Source: Isochrysis galbana
Taxonomy: Eukaryota; Haptophyta; Isochrysidales; Isochrysidaceae
DNA: 64,000 nucleotides
NCBI GenBank assembly: GCA_018136815.1
Contig: CM030931.1
Coordinates: 10,303,072 to 10,367,071, forward strand
Reading direction: 5' to 3'
The notes under the pieces were generated by a model. The model was not told the DNA's origin and searched no databases. It was given only the letters and a program-made list of their open reading frames with translations. The translations under genes and the position numbers were made by a program. This document shows positions 1 through 7,982 of the stretch, piece after piece. Position 1 is the stretch's first letter. Each line of letters starts with the position of its first letter.

Positions 1-66
1 TCAGCTCCCGTAAAGATTGAACCCACAAGGCCCAGCAACATCAAATACAAAAAAGCTCGGTCCTAG
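1..66 (+). pseudogene. 3' end of virus-like gene A (partial copy 1)
   Basis: The first 22 codons, read in frame 1 and ending with TAG at 64-66, match the C-terminal part of the complete gene at 31820-32329 (minus strand), ending in NIKYKKARS. A third, shorter copy of the same end lies at 24956. Only the end is inside the window, so the gene may continue to the left. It converges on the 211-aa gene that follows, and the same arrangement is seen at 24.96 kb. The function is unknown. Confidence 0.6.
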
Positions 67-883
67 GACACCGGGCCGAGCTCACCATGAGGGCGCTCCT
101 GCGAGCAAGGGGATGCATGGTTACTAGTGCGTGCCCCCCCCTCGATGAAAATTCCAGCGGCCTCCTCGTCACGCATGACGTGGCCGCCGCGCAGCCGCAT
201 GCAGGACCTCTCTTCACACTTGTCTTGAAAGGATCGTCTTCAATGAGTGCATTGGATGTATACCGCACTCCTCGTGTGTCAGCTTGAACTTCTTTTCGAT
301 GTCGTAAAAGCTGTGGTACGGGTCAATGTACCCCTGCTTCTTTTCGAGCATGAGGTAATGCCTTCCGGTCTTATCGATGGCGTAGGCATACGGAAAGTCG
401 TTCGCTCCTACAGGCGATACGAATGCGACGATCTCGTCGACGGCCTCAAATTCAAACACTTCGATGCCCACGAATACGTACTTGAGGTCGCCGATGTATA
501 AGAGCAAAGAGTTCCCTGCTTCATTGAGCTTGTTCACTCTGTCGTACCCTCCTGACAATACAGTCAATGGGCAGAGGTGGCTGATGCCAACAAACACATC
601 CTCGCACACGAACGCATGATGCGAGGCTTCGCCGTGTACATCGACCAAGTGCCTACCGTCATCGCGCTGTGCAACGGACGCGACGAAGCCCACGCCGCCA
701 TTGTCACGGGTCGCGTACTTTTGGACACCGGGTTCAGGGGCGAGAAACCTTCGCCAGTGCTCTTCGAACTCGTGTATACCTGGGTCTCCCGTCTCAGGTG
801 TGGGAGAGCCATGGTAAAGGAGCGACAAGGCAAGGTCTCTATGTGTCATTTATGAGCACGAAACGAAAAAAGCTTCCGTGAGC
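34..883. repeat. 850-bp duplicated segment, copy 1
   Basis: This segment is nearly identical to 24956-25784. It carries the end of gene A and the whole 211-aa gene. The main difference is an insertion of about 22 bp near 185-206 that copy 2 lacks, in the stretch between the two convergent genes. The copies lie in the same orientation about 25 kb apart, and their flanks are unrelated on both sides. Confidence 0.85.
214..849 (-). CDS. unknown 211-aa virus-like protein, copy 1
   Basis: This is an intact single-exon ORF starting at an ATG at 849 and encoding 211 aa. A second intact copy lies at 25115-25750 and differs at only a few residues, so both have stayed open. I do not recognise the family. 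The protein is soluble-looking, with no signal peptide or membrane segment. It has an N-terminal stretch rich in Gly, Pro and Glu, then a beta-rich body. The C-terminal part is rich in Tyr, Lys and Asp and more AT-rich than the algal genes around it. Its neighbours are pieces of other short intronless genes, which suggests a large DNA virus source; that origin is inference. Confidence 0.7.
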   Translation of the reverse strand: MTHRDLALSLLYHGSPTPETGDPGIHEFEEHWRRFLAPEPGVQKYATRDNGGVGFVASVAQRDDGRHLVDVHGEASHHAFVCEDVFVGISHLCPLTVLSGGYDRVNKLNEAGNSLLLYIGDLKYVFVGIEVFEFEAVDEIVAFVSPVGANDFPYAYAIDKTGRHYLMLEKKQGYIDPYHSFYDIEKKFKLTHEECGIHPMHSLKTILSRQV

Positions 884-911
884 GCCTTTCACTTTGTTCC
901 GTGCTAGCCAA

Positions 912-1195
912 TCAGTCATCAGATCTGCAGGTACCACTACGACACGTGTATTCACCACAGCACTCCGAGTTATTTTGGCACACCGACCCTGGCTCGCGGC
1001 ATGGCGTCTCACACACTCCATCGTCATTGCACTCAAGTCCTTCACAGCACTCGTCGCCATAACTGCACCCCCCCCTTTTCTCGACACACGGTGTGACGGT
1101 ACGGCACTTTGGTCGGAACACACGAGATCGTGACAACAGTCTCCATCGTTTGCACACTCTCCATCCACATCACCCCTTGCCCTTGCCTGCTCCTG
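912..1195 (-). pseudogene. cysteine-rich knot-like repeat protein, frameshifted
   Basis: On the minus strand three short repeats share a cysteine plan like that of small cystine-knot domains: a Cys, a run of acidic or polar residues, a CC pair, then LxC or YxC and a closing Cys. Examples are ECCEGLEC, ECCGEYTC and, in another frame, DCCHDLVC. The first repeat (about 1140-1180) is in a different frame from the last two (912-1110), so at least one frameshift is present near 1115-1145. The stop is at 912-914. No start is clear upstream because the sequence there is low-complexity. It may be a pseudogene, a split-exon gene or a sequencing error at a homopolymer. The role is unknown; the cysteine plan suggests a secreted or surface protein. 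Confidence 0.5.
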
Positions 1196-1649
1196 CACCG
1201 ATGACGCTGGACTTGCACGCTCGCACGCGCGTGCGAGATGGTCCACGTCAATGTGGATGCCCATCTCGCAACGCAGTGCGGCGCGAGCGCGGCGCGAGGC
1301 GCGAGCGATCTGAGGGGTGAGACGGGACAGTTCAGCGCGTGGGGGGCGCTTGGGGGCAGGCAGAGAAGGGGGAGAGGGGAGAGGGGCCACTCACCCATGA
1401 GGCACGAGACGCCCGGCAACGGGGGGGTGATGTTCAATACCAAGGGGGGGGGGCTCCCCTCTCTCCCAATACCAAGGGGGGGGGGTCTCCTCTCTCCCGC
1501 TCCACTTCTACCCAAATATGCAGGAAATATGCGAAAATATGTCGACATATGCAGATCTGACAAATCTACCCAAATATGCAATTGCATATGCTGCACATTT
1601 CTACCTGGGCCTAATTCGTTTGTTCGTGATTGTGAATGTGTGTGCCCGC
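1196..1649. other. intergenic, G tracts and AAATATGC-type repeats
   Basis: No gene is supported here. The stretch has G-runs at 1420-1490 in two near-copies of ACCAAGGGGGGG. It then has an AT-rich patch at 1510-1600 with repeated AAATATGC units around a palindromic CATATG-type core. Confidence 0.5.
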
Positions 1650-2224
1650 TTGGTCTGGACGTGCACCCCGACTGAGACTTGTCTTTGAACCATCCGCGAT
1701 TGCGTTTGGTTGAACCCACTGAGAGTGCACGCTCTTTGGGGGCTAAGACAAGAGGTCACACACTCTCTCAATAGTGTTTGTTTCATTGTTTCGACTTTTG
1801 TTCGTTTGTTCATGCTTGTTTTGGGCCTGATCACCCCATGACTCGCGTGGACGCTCGACTTAAGTCGGGGGATGTCGCATCCAGAGTATTTTATATACTC
1901 TAGGCGGATGCGGTGCTTCTATCAATGTGTAGTGTGTGAGAAAATTGAGTGAGTTTTGTTTTTGCCAACGAGTTGCCTCGAAGCTCCGCCGCATTGCACG
2001 CCGCATTTGTTCGTTTGTCCTGGTTTCATTGATTTGTTTTTGTGCGATGTTGCGTCAGTTTTCGGAGTTTTCTTGTTGGTGAGTGAGTGATGTGGGGTGG
2101 TGTCTTGTGGGTCCTCGTCGCGATGTAGCGCGCCCTTTCCCCCCCTCTCTCAAGACTTCTCTTCACTCCATGCCCTAGCCCCGCTGAGACTTGCCCCACG
2201 ATCAAGCGCGCGCTTGATTCCACA
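1650..2224 (+). mobile_element. 3' end of an LTR retrotransposon with one LTR
   Basis: The LTR spans 1873-2224 (352 bp), begins TGTCG and ends CCACA. It is preceded by a short G-rich polypurine-like tract (AGTCGGGGGA). The 5' 50 bases form a hairpin. The order and several blocks match the LTR at 57081-57431: the hairpin, the TTTTCGGAG block, GATGTAGCGCGC, a CTCTCTCAAGAC block, and GAGACTTGCCCCACGA followed by an inverted CAAGCG. The 200 bp upstream also match the internal 3' region at 56900-57080 (CACTGAG, CTCTTTGGGG, GACGCTCGAC). No coding sequence of the element remains here. Confidence 0.75.
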
Positions 2225-2434
2225 GACGCAGGCGTCTCGGTCTCGGGCAGCAGCGTCCCGGGAAGTAGGAGCGATCACGGTAACGGTGGTGACGCCAAGG
2301 ACGATGACAGCTCCGATGGCACTTCATCGGACAGCGAGTCCGAGTCTGAGGTGGAAAGCAGCTTGGAGGATGGAGAGGAAGAGGAGCAAGACGAGGAAGA
2401 GGACGGAGGCTTCTTTTCGGACGGCGAAGCCTAG
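2225..2434 (+). CDS. acidic C-terminal ORF fragment
   Basis: A frame running out of the LTR end and closing with TAG at 2432-2434 encodes a strongly acidic Ser/Asp/Glu tail. It contains SDSESESE and a GEEEEQDEEE run and ends FFSDGEA. Tails like this occur in nuclear proteins and in retroelement gag-like proteins. No start codon is supported and the LTR lies directly upstream. It could be the 3' exon of a gene cut by the LTR, or the start of an ORF belonging to the element. Confidence is low. Confidence 0.3.
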   Translation, partial: DAGVSVSGSSVPGSRSDHGNGGDAKDDDSSDGTSSDSESESEVESSLEDGEEEEQDEEEDGGFFSDGEA

Positions 2435-2519
2435 CCTTCTACACATTTGTCATCTTCTCTGTGTGCACGTGTTGCGTGCATCGGGCTAGTATGAGCCATC
2501 ATGTACGTACCAGGTTGTT

Positions 2520-2935
2520 CTGTCATATATGATATCATATATGATATCTCAGTATTAGTTGCTCTAGACCTGATACTGAGTGTCATATGACAAGACTAGA
2601 GCCTACAATTCAACTTGTTTTACTAGTACAAGTTCAGGCGCGGGAAATACCGGCGCTCCCAGCTCCGAGCCCCCCCCCCCCCCCCATGGCCGCCAACCTG
2701 ATGTGCAGCAACGATGGCGGCGGCGACGACGGCGATGACGAGTGTCACAGTGTCACACAGTCACACCGCCGTGGAGTGGGGGCGGCGCCATGTGGAGACG
2801 CTCCAGGGGTGCTGCTGTGTAAGCAGATTTTTATCATAATGGCGGGTTTATAAGTGTAGATGTTTGGAGTGAGTATCATATGATATTAGATGTATGATAT
2901 CATACTCAGTTCCATGGCAAGTGTCATATGACGGT
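2520..2935. repeat. palindrome-rich, MITE-like segment
   Basis: Two clusters of palindromes bracket about 340 bp. The left cluster has ATATGATATCATATATGATA, and CTCAGTAT pairs with GATACTGAG across about 16 bases. The right cluster has GAGTATCATATGATAT facing ATGATATCATACTC. A GTGTCATATGAC block occurs in both (2579-2590 and 2921-2932). The interior is GC-rich without a convincing ORF. This fits a small non-autonomous element, but no target-site duplication could be fixed. Confidence 0.4.
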
Positions 2936-3194
2936 ATGACGGAACAACTTATTGGTGTACGTACGTGGGGCTGCGTGAGAGGGGTGCTTGCCTCTTGTCT
3001 CAACTGTGTTCACTTTGAGGGGGAGGGTCAGTAGTGGGTAGCTGTCTCTGTTCACTTTGGTGGCCTGAGGAGTAGTAGGTAGTTGACTGTGTTCGTTTTT
3101 TGACCCTTTAAGGTGGTAGGTGCAGGTTTTTTTCGGCTCCCCCCCCCCCCCCCACCCGCCCCCTCCTTTCCCTTTCCCTTCGCTCGCGCAAGCA

Positions 3195-6050
3195 ATGCGG
3201 CGACTTCGCGCGGAGGCCTTCAGCGACTCGGCCTCAGAGGCTGGGGAGGAGGAAGTGATGGTGATGGAAGGGCCGGATGGAGACTCGGACCATGAGCTTC
3301 CCATGGCTGAGGAAGCCCCACCTCCACCTCGACCTCGCGGCCGGCCAAAGAAAGCAGCGAGGCCAGCTGCAGCCGAGGCGATGCGGAATGGCGCAGGCGC
3401 GCCACAAGCAAAGCGCGGTCGTCCACGCGGCAAGGGAAGGGCATCGCCAGCCGCATCTCCTCCATCGGGCCCACGCAAGCGCCGGCGCAGTGACATCTTC
3501 TCGCCTGCTGAGGCAGCAGCTCACGACCGCCAGGAAGCAAAGCAGCTGCGCGAGCTGAAGGCGCGCATCGAGGCTGCGACTGCGAGCGCAGCCTTCGACG
3601 TGTTCTCCACCGTGGACGTCCGTGAGCTCGCCAACTCCATCGCGATGAAGACGCAGTCAAAGTGCTGCTCGGCCGAGTTCATCCCGGTGGCTCCTGAGTC
3701 GAAGATGGCCATTCACTCGGTGATGCTCCCGTTCATGTGCTCAGTGTGTGGGGACATGATCAACATCAAGACGGGCAAGGCATGCCGTATCAATCTCGAC
3801 GTGGACTCGGGCTCGGAGGGAATGGATGAGGATGGCGATGGGCTGACTAAGAATGATCGGCGGAAGCAAAAGCGGAGGAAGCAAACCAACTCTCGACCGG
3901 AGTACATCGTGATGAAGGTTCTTGGGTGCCTGCTCGCAGGGCAGATGTATTCGGACTACGCAACTGTGGCGATCGCGCAAGGGGAGCAAGTGATGTCGCA
4001 TAACACCTTCGACCGATACCTTAGCAAGCTCCTACCGTGGATCGAGAAGCTGCAGAAGGAGATGCTTGAGTTGGTGCGCTACTTGGTCGTACGATACGGT
4101 TCAATCGAACAGCTCGTCCTCACGAACGACATGTTCTGGCTCACACGTGGACGCAACTCGCTCAATGGCTCAGGCACAATGTGTGACCTCGACTCCGGGG
4201 GCATCCTCGCGTATCGGCACTACTGCATTGGCACGGACATGCTCAGTGGTAAGGGCGGTTTTGAGTTCACTCCGAAGGCCATGGACGCCATCGGCTGCGG
4301 CGAGATGCTGGATGACATAGTCGACTGGTTCGAGAAAGGCGATCTCGACGCCCTCATTGACAAGTACAACCTGCGTGTTCGTCCTTCCCTCGACGGTATC
4401 GTGCTCGACGGTGACGCCTCAACGAACTTGTTGATCCCGCTAGTGCTTGCCAAGGCGAAGCAAACCACCGGCCGCACGAACTACTGTTCCCAACTTCGCG
4501 TTTTCGACTGCTCCAACCACTTGGGCAAGAACGCAGGCGCAAAGGCGTTCGAGGTTGGACATCGCCTTCATAAGACGTGCAGTTGCAAGGACCGTATCAC
4601 TCAGCTAGGCGAAGTGGACAAGCGGCAGCCCAAAGACCATCGCGGTCTGAATGTGCAGGCTCACCCTCTTGTCAAATCATGGCAGCGATCTACATCGGCA
4701 GCTTTGCGCAGCGCGAAGGACTGGCGCGCGAAAGCGGAGACCGAGGCTCGGACTGCGAGGGAAGCAGCAGCCGCGGCAGGCACAGAGCAATCTCCGGACA
4801 TGCAGTCTCCGTTACCATCAATGTCGTCCCTTGCAGTCCAAGGGATCGAAGAAATGGTGAATCACCTTAGCAATATCCACGAGGGGAAGGGCTTCCTCAC
4901 CGGCAAGCTACGGACTTGCCGCTTGCATGACCTGACATTGCCAAACGGTGAGCCATACGTGTCCCGGCAGTGGAATGATTGTGCAGACTTCCGGGCCGAA
5001 ATGGAGGCGTGGCTCAAGACTAAGTTCTTTAACAATATCGATGGTGTGATTCACCCGGAGCGTGGCGCAATGTGCCAGAATGCCTCAGAGCGCGTCGGCA
5101 CCGTTGCACTGCATTACAGAACCAAGGAGAAGCAGCTGAGGCCCACACACTACGTTTGCTCCACTGGTCTCGCTATGGCACACGTGCAGAACGTTTGCAT
5201 CCACAAATTTCGCAGGCAGCTCTTGTTGAAAGGTGAGACAGACGACAGGATCGAGGCCTTCGGGACGATGGAGTCGCGCCTCTTCGAGCTCGTTGGCCTG
5301 CAGAGTAGGCCTGCGCAGCGCGCGCAGTGGATGCAGCGAGTGTCTGTCAGAGCGAAACGCAGCATGTTCCGGAAAACAGTAGAGTACAAACGGAAGCGTA
5401 GCCAACAGCGCAAATCTCTCACTGAGAAACGCCAAAACTATAAGACCGATCATCGCTACAAGTACAAGGGCGACACCGGTGGCAAGTCCCGTTCGACTTC
5501 TGGAGCGCAGGGTAAAGGTGTGGTAGGAGCGTGTACGTGCACCGCCACGTGCCAACGTGGCTGCCCTTGCCGGGAAGCCGCCACAATGTGCACCAACCTG
5601 TGCCATGCAAAGTCGACAAGGTGCCGCAACCTCCTCAACGGGGGAAGTCTAGTAGGGGAGGATGCCGACATATCAGGTGCCGGGTCGTCCCAAGATCACG
5701 CGGCTGCAGCGCACGGCATGGTTTGCAGCGGTGCAACCGGTTGGCATCCACAGCAGCGCGTCCCACCGGCTGAGACAGAGGATCTGACCGATCGGACGGT
5801 GATGTGCTATTGGGATGGAGCTGGGTGGCTGCAAGGCACCATCCTCGAAGCAAATATGGACGACACTGAGCTAGATGGCGAGGACGTCGCAAACTGGCTG
5901 GTGTACTATGACGTTGATGACACAACGGCCGCGCATTACCTGTCGCACGATTCGTACTTCACCACAGCGGCGGACGACGACTCACTGTCATCCGTGGAGC
6001 ACGGTGCTTGGTACCTGTTGCTTGATGAGTGCGAAGAGTGCGTGTTCTAG
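3195..6050 (+). CDS. Mutator-like DDE transposase with CXC and Tudor-like regions
   Basis: The 951-aa ORF is intact. The ATG at 3195 is chosen because sequence upstream is a C-rich leader. The N-terminus is basic with AT-hook-like PRGRPKK and KRGRPRGK (residues about 45-100). A CxxC motif (CSVCGDM) follows near residue 185. The catalytic core (about 265-510) has TNDMFWLTRGRNS, then IVLDGDAST, then FDCSNHLGKN; these match the order of the Mutator-like transposase family. A CTCTATCQRGCPC cluster (about 770-800) resembles a CXC domain. The C-terminus, VMCYWDGAGWLQGTI through WLVYYDVDD, looks like a Tudor/SH3-type fold. The inferred role is cut-and-paste transposition in the nucleus. The catalytic acidic residues are proposed from motif order only. 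The long inverted repeat follows 13 bases after the stop. Confidence 0.75.
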   Translation: MRRLRAEAFSDSASEAGEEEVMVMEGPDGDSDHELPMAEEAPPPPRPRGRPKKAARPAAAEAMRNGAGAPQAKRGRPRGKGRASPAASPPSGPRKRRRSDIFSPAEAAAHDRQEAKQLRELKARIEAATASAAFDVFSTVDVRELANSIAMKTQSKCCSAEFIPVAPESKMAIHSVMLPFMCSVCGDMINIKTGKACRINLDVDSGSEGMDEDGDGLTKNDRRKQKRRKQTNSRPEYIVMKVLGCLLAGQMYSDYATVAIAQGEQVMSHNTFDRYLSKLLPWIEKLQKEMLELVRYLVVRYGSIEQLVLTNDMFWLTRGRNSLNGSGTMCDLDSGGILAYRHYCIGTDMLSGKGGFEFTPKAMDAIGCGEMLDDIVDWFEKGDLDALIDKYNLRVRPSLDGIVLDGDASTNLLIPLVLAKAKQTTGRTNYCSQLRVFDCSNHLGKNAGAKAFEVGHRLHKTCSCKDRITQLGEVDKRQPKDHRGLNVQAHPLVKSWQRSTSAALRSAKDWRAKAETEARTAREAAAAAGTEQSPDMQSPLPSMSSLAVQGIEEMVNHLSNIHEGKGFLTGKLRTCRLHDLTLPNGEPYVSRQWNDCADFRAEMEAWLKTKFFNNIDGVIHPERGAMCQNASERVGTVALHYRTKEKQLRPTHYVCSTGLAMAHVQNVCIHKFRRQLLLKGETDDRIEAFGTMESRLFELVGLQSRPAQRAQWMQRVSVRAKRSMFRKTVEYKRKRSQQRKSLTEKRQNYKTDHRYKYKGDTGGKSRSTSGAQGKGVVGACTCTATCQRGCPCREAATMCTNLCHAKSTRCRNLLNGGSLVGEDADISGAGSSQDHAAAAHGMVCSGATGWHPQQRVPPAETEDLTDRTVMCYWDGAGWLQGTILEANMDDTELDGEDVANWLVYYDVDDTTAAHYLSHDSYFTTAADDDSLSSVEHGAWYLLLDECEECVF

Positions 6051-6062
6051 TCGCAGGTTGTG

Positions 6063-6604
6063 TTGGGGCTCCATGCACGGGCGTGGCTTGCTGTGCATAG
6101 CCTCCTAGAGTCCGCGCTTGGCGTCGGAGTTGAATATCGCCGGATATCAGCATAAGCATGCGCAAGGAGTGTCCGTGCCGTACGTGTTGGTGTGAGCGCT
6201 GAGGTTGGTTTCAAGAGCTGTGAGTAGGCTCATATGGAAGATCAGAGTAAATGCTCTCTACCTCATATTTTCTGGTGAATTTTAGGGACTTGCAATCCGT
6301 CTTTTGAGCCACGGTAACTTGAGAAAAGACAGCAATGGGTATTTTTTGGACTTAGACGCCTTTAAGTCTCCGGGAGGGCCTGTAAAATACACCAAAAAAT
6401 ATGAGCTAGAGAGCATTTACTCTGATCTTCCATATGAGCCTACTCACAGCTCTTGAAACCAACCTCAGCGCTCACACCAACACGTACGGCACGGACACTC
6501 CTTGCGCATGCTTCTGCTGATATCCGGCGATATTCAACTCCGACGCCAAGCGCGGACTCTAGGAGGCTATGCACAGCAAGCCACGCCCGTGCATGGAGCC
6601 CCAA
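6063..6604. repeat. large inverted repeat, 224-bp arms, 94-bp loop
   Basis: The left arm 6063-6286 and right arm 6381-6604 are near-perfect reverse complements. They begin TTGGGGCTCCATGCACGGGC and end with its complement. A few mismatches occur, for example CTCTACCTC against CTCTAGCTC. It begins 13 bp after the transposase stop codon. A transcript reading through would fold into a long double-stranded hairpin. Confidence 0.9.
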
Positions 6605-7109
6605 GGCAATCTGGACGAATCTGCATGCGCCTCGTAGCCGGGGAGCGCCGCTCCTGCCCGCCACCACCTCGAATTCTGCCGCCTCGCATGCAGACGTTCA
6701 ACACCAACGTTGAGAGCCCGCCAGAATGGCCGCCAGAACGCGGCACCTGCGGCCATCATTGCGCGCCCAGCGGCACGAGAGTTGCCCCACATATCGGTGT
6801 TGCCGACCTGCCCCGCTTCTGCGCCCAAGAGGCCGCGCATATGCCCACCAGACCCGCCTTGCGCTCGCTCCTCGCTGCCACGCTGGCGGCGAGGAGAGGG
6901 GTGGGGGAGGAGGCCCACCCTCGGCGATCGCGACAATGGGAGGAACCAGCCATCCGGGCCCGATCATGGCCCAGGTGGATGGCTCTCCACAGCCGCGGCC
7001 CAGCGGCCCTTCTGCTAAGGGTTGCGGAGCCATAGCCCCAGAGGAGCGGGCCCGTGCCAGCGCGGCCGCCGCCCATGGGATCGGCCGTAGAAGCCCCGCC
7101 GATAGTTGT
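6605..7109. other. right part of the Mutator-like element, no gene
   Basis: This GC-rich stretch lies between the large inverted repeat and the right terminal repeat. Several overlapping frames are open, but none shows a recognisable motif and all look like chance ORFs in GC-rich DNA. Confidence 0.4.
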
Positions 7110-7203
7110 ACCTACCACCTTAAAGGTTTCAGTTAGTTGACTATGTTCAAACGTTCAAACGGTCAAAAAGTTTGAGTTGAGTTCGCGTTCGACTATTTTT
7201 TAT

Positions 7204-7892
7204 ACCACCTACTTGTAATGCTCGTAGAAGAAGACAAAGGGACAGACCGAGGACACCGAGGAGAGAGAGAGGGACGAGACGACGGCGCGCGGTCCGACGG
7301 CGCGTGGCGGAGGCTCTCTCTTTCCCTCTCTTCTCTCTTCTCTTCTCTCTTCTCTTCTCTCTTCTCTTCTCTCTTCTCTTCTGTCCTCTCTCTCCCTCCC
7401 TCCCTCTCCCTCCCTCCCTCCTCCCGTAAAGAAACAGAGCATTCCCTTCCCCCCCCCCGCGCCCCCCCCCCCCCCTCCCTCCCCCCCGGGCGCGTGCATT
7501 TCCCTCTCTCTTCTTGCCGCCCGTCCACCGCCCCCCCCGCCCCCCGCCCCCCCCGCCCCCCCTTTCCCCTCCCCCCCCCCTTTCGGCTTTCACTGATGTG
7601 GTGTGGTGGTGCTCGAGGATCCCTCTCTCTCTCCCGCCTTCTACAACCTCCCCTCCCTCTCTCTCTGCCCTTTCTCTCTTCTCTCCTTTGGCCTCTACTC
7701 TTCTCTCTCTCTCCCCTAGTCTTCCCTCTTCCCCTTCTCTCTCTCTTCTCCCTCCCCCCCCTCCTCCCGTCGCGACACACCATCTAGAGGAAGACGGTCC
7801 GAGCCCGTCGGAGGCATAGGCGGAAGGGAGGGGCCGCCGCGGCCTAGCCAGGCGTGCGAGCTCTCTAGCCCACCGAGGAGGAGCCACCCACC

Positions 7893-7927
<35 letters not shown>

Positions 7928-7930
7928 GCT
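7204..7930. repeat. C/T-rich low-complexity tract with microsatellites
   Basis: The tract contains a (CTCTCTTCTCTT)n array at about 7316-7385, long C runs at 7450-7580, more CT-rich sequence to 7780, and CCCA and CA repeats at 7886-7928. It is almost pure pyrimidine on the plus strand and ends just before the XK-related/RING gene, so it may hold that gene's promoter or leader. Confidence 0.8.
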
Positions 7931-7982
7931 TGCAAGCGGAGCCAGCGGATCCCAGCCCCTGATGATCCGTAGACTCTCCACG

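Larger units (their letters stand above)
3105..7126 (+). mobile_element. Mutator-like DNA transposon
   Basis: A 17-bp perfect inverted repeat, CCTTTAAGGTGGTAGGT at 3105-3121 and its complement at 7110-7126, flanks the transposase ORF, a large inverted repeat and about 500 bp of other sequence. The repeat is short for Mutator-like elements, which often have long ends. These may therefore be only the tips of the termini, or the true ends may lie further out: related TAGTTGACTGTGTTC and TAGTTGACTATGTTC blocks lie just outside at 3080 and 7134. No target duplication was fixed. Confidence 0.5.
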
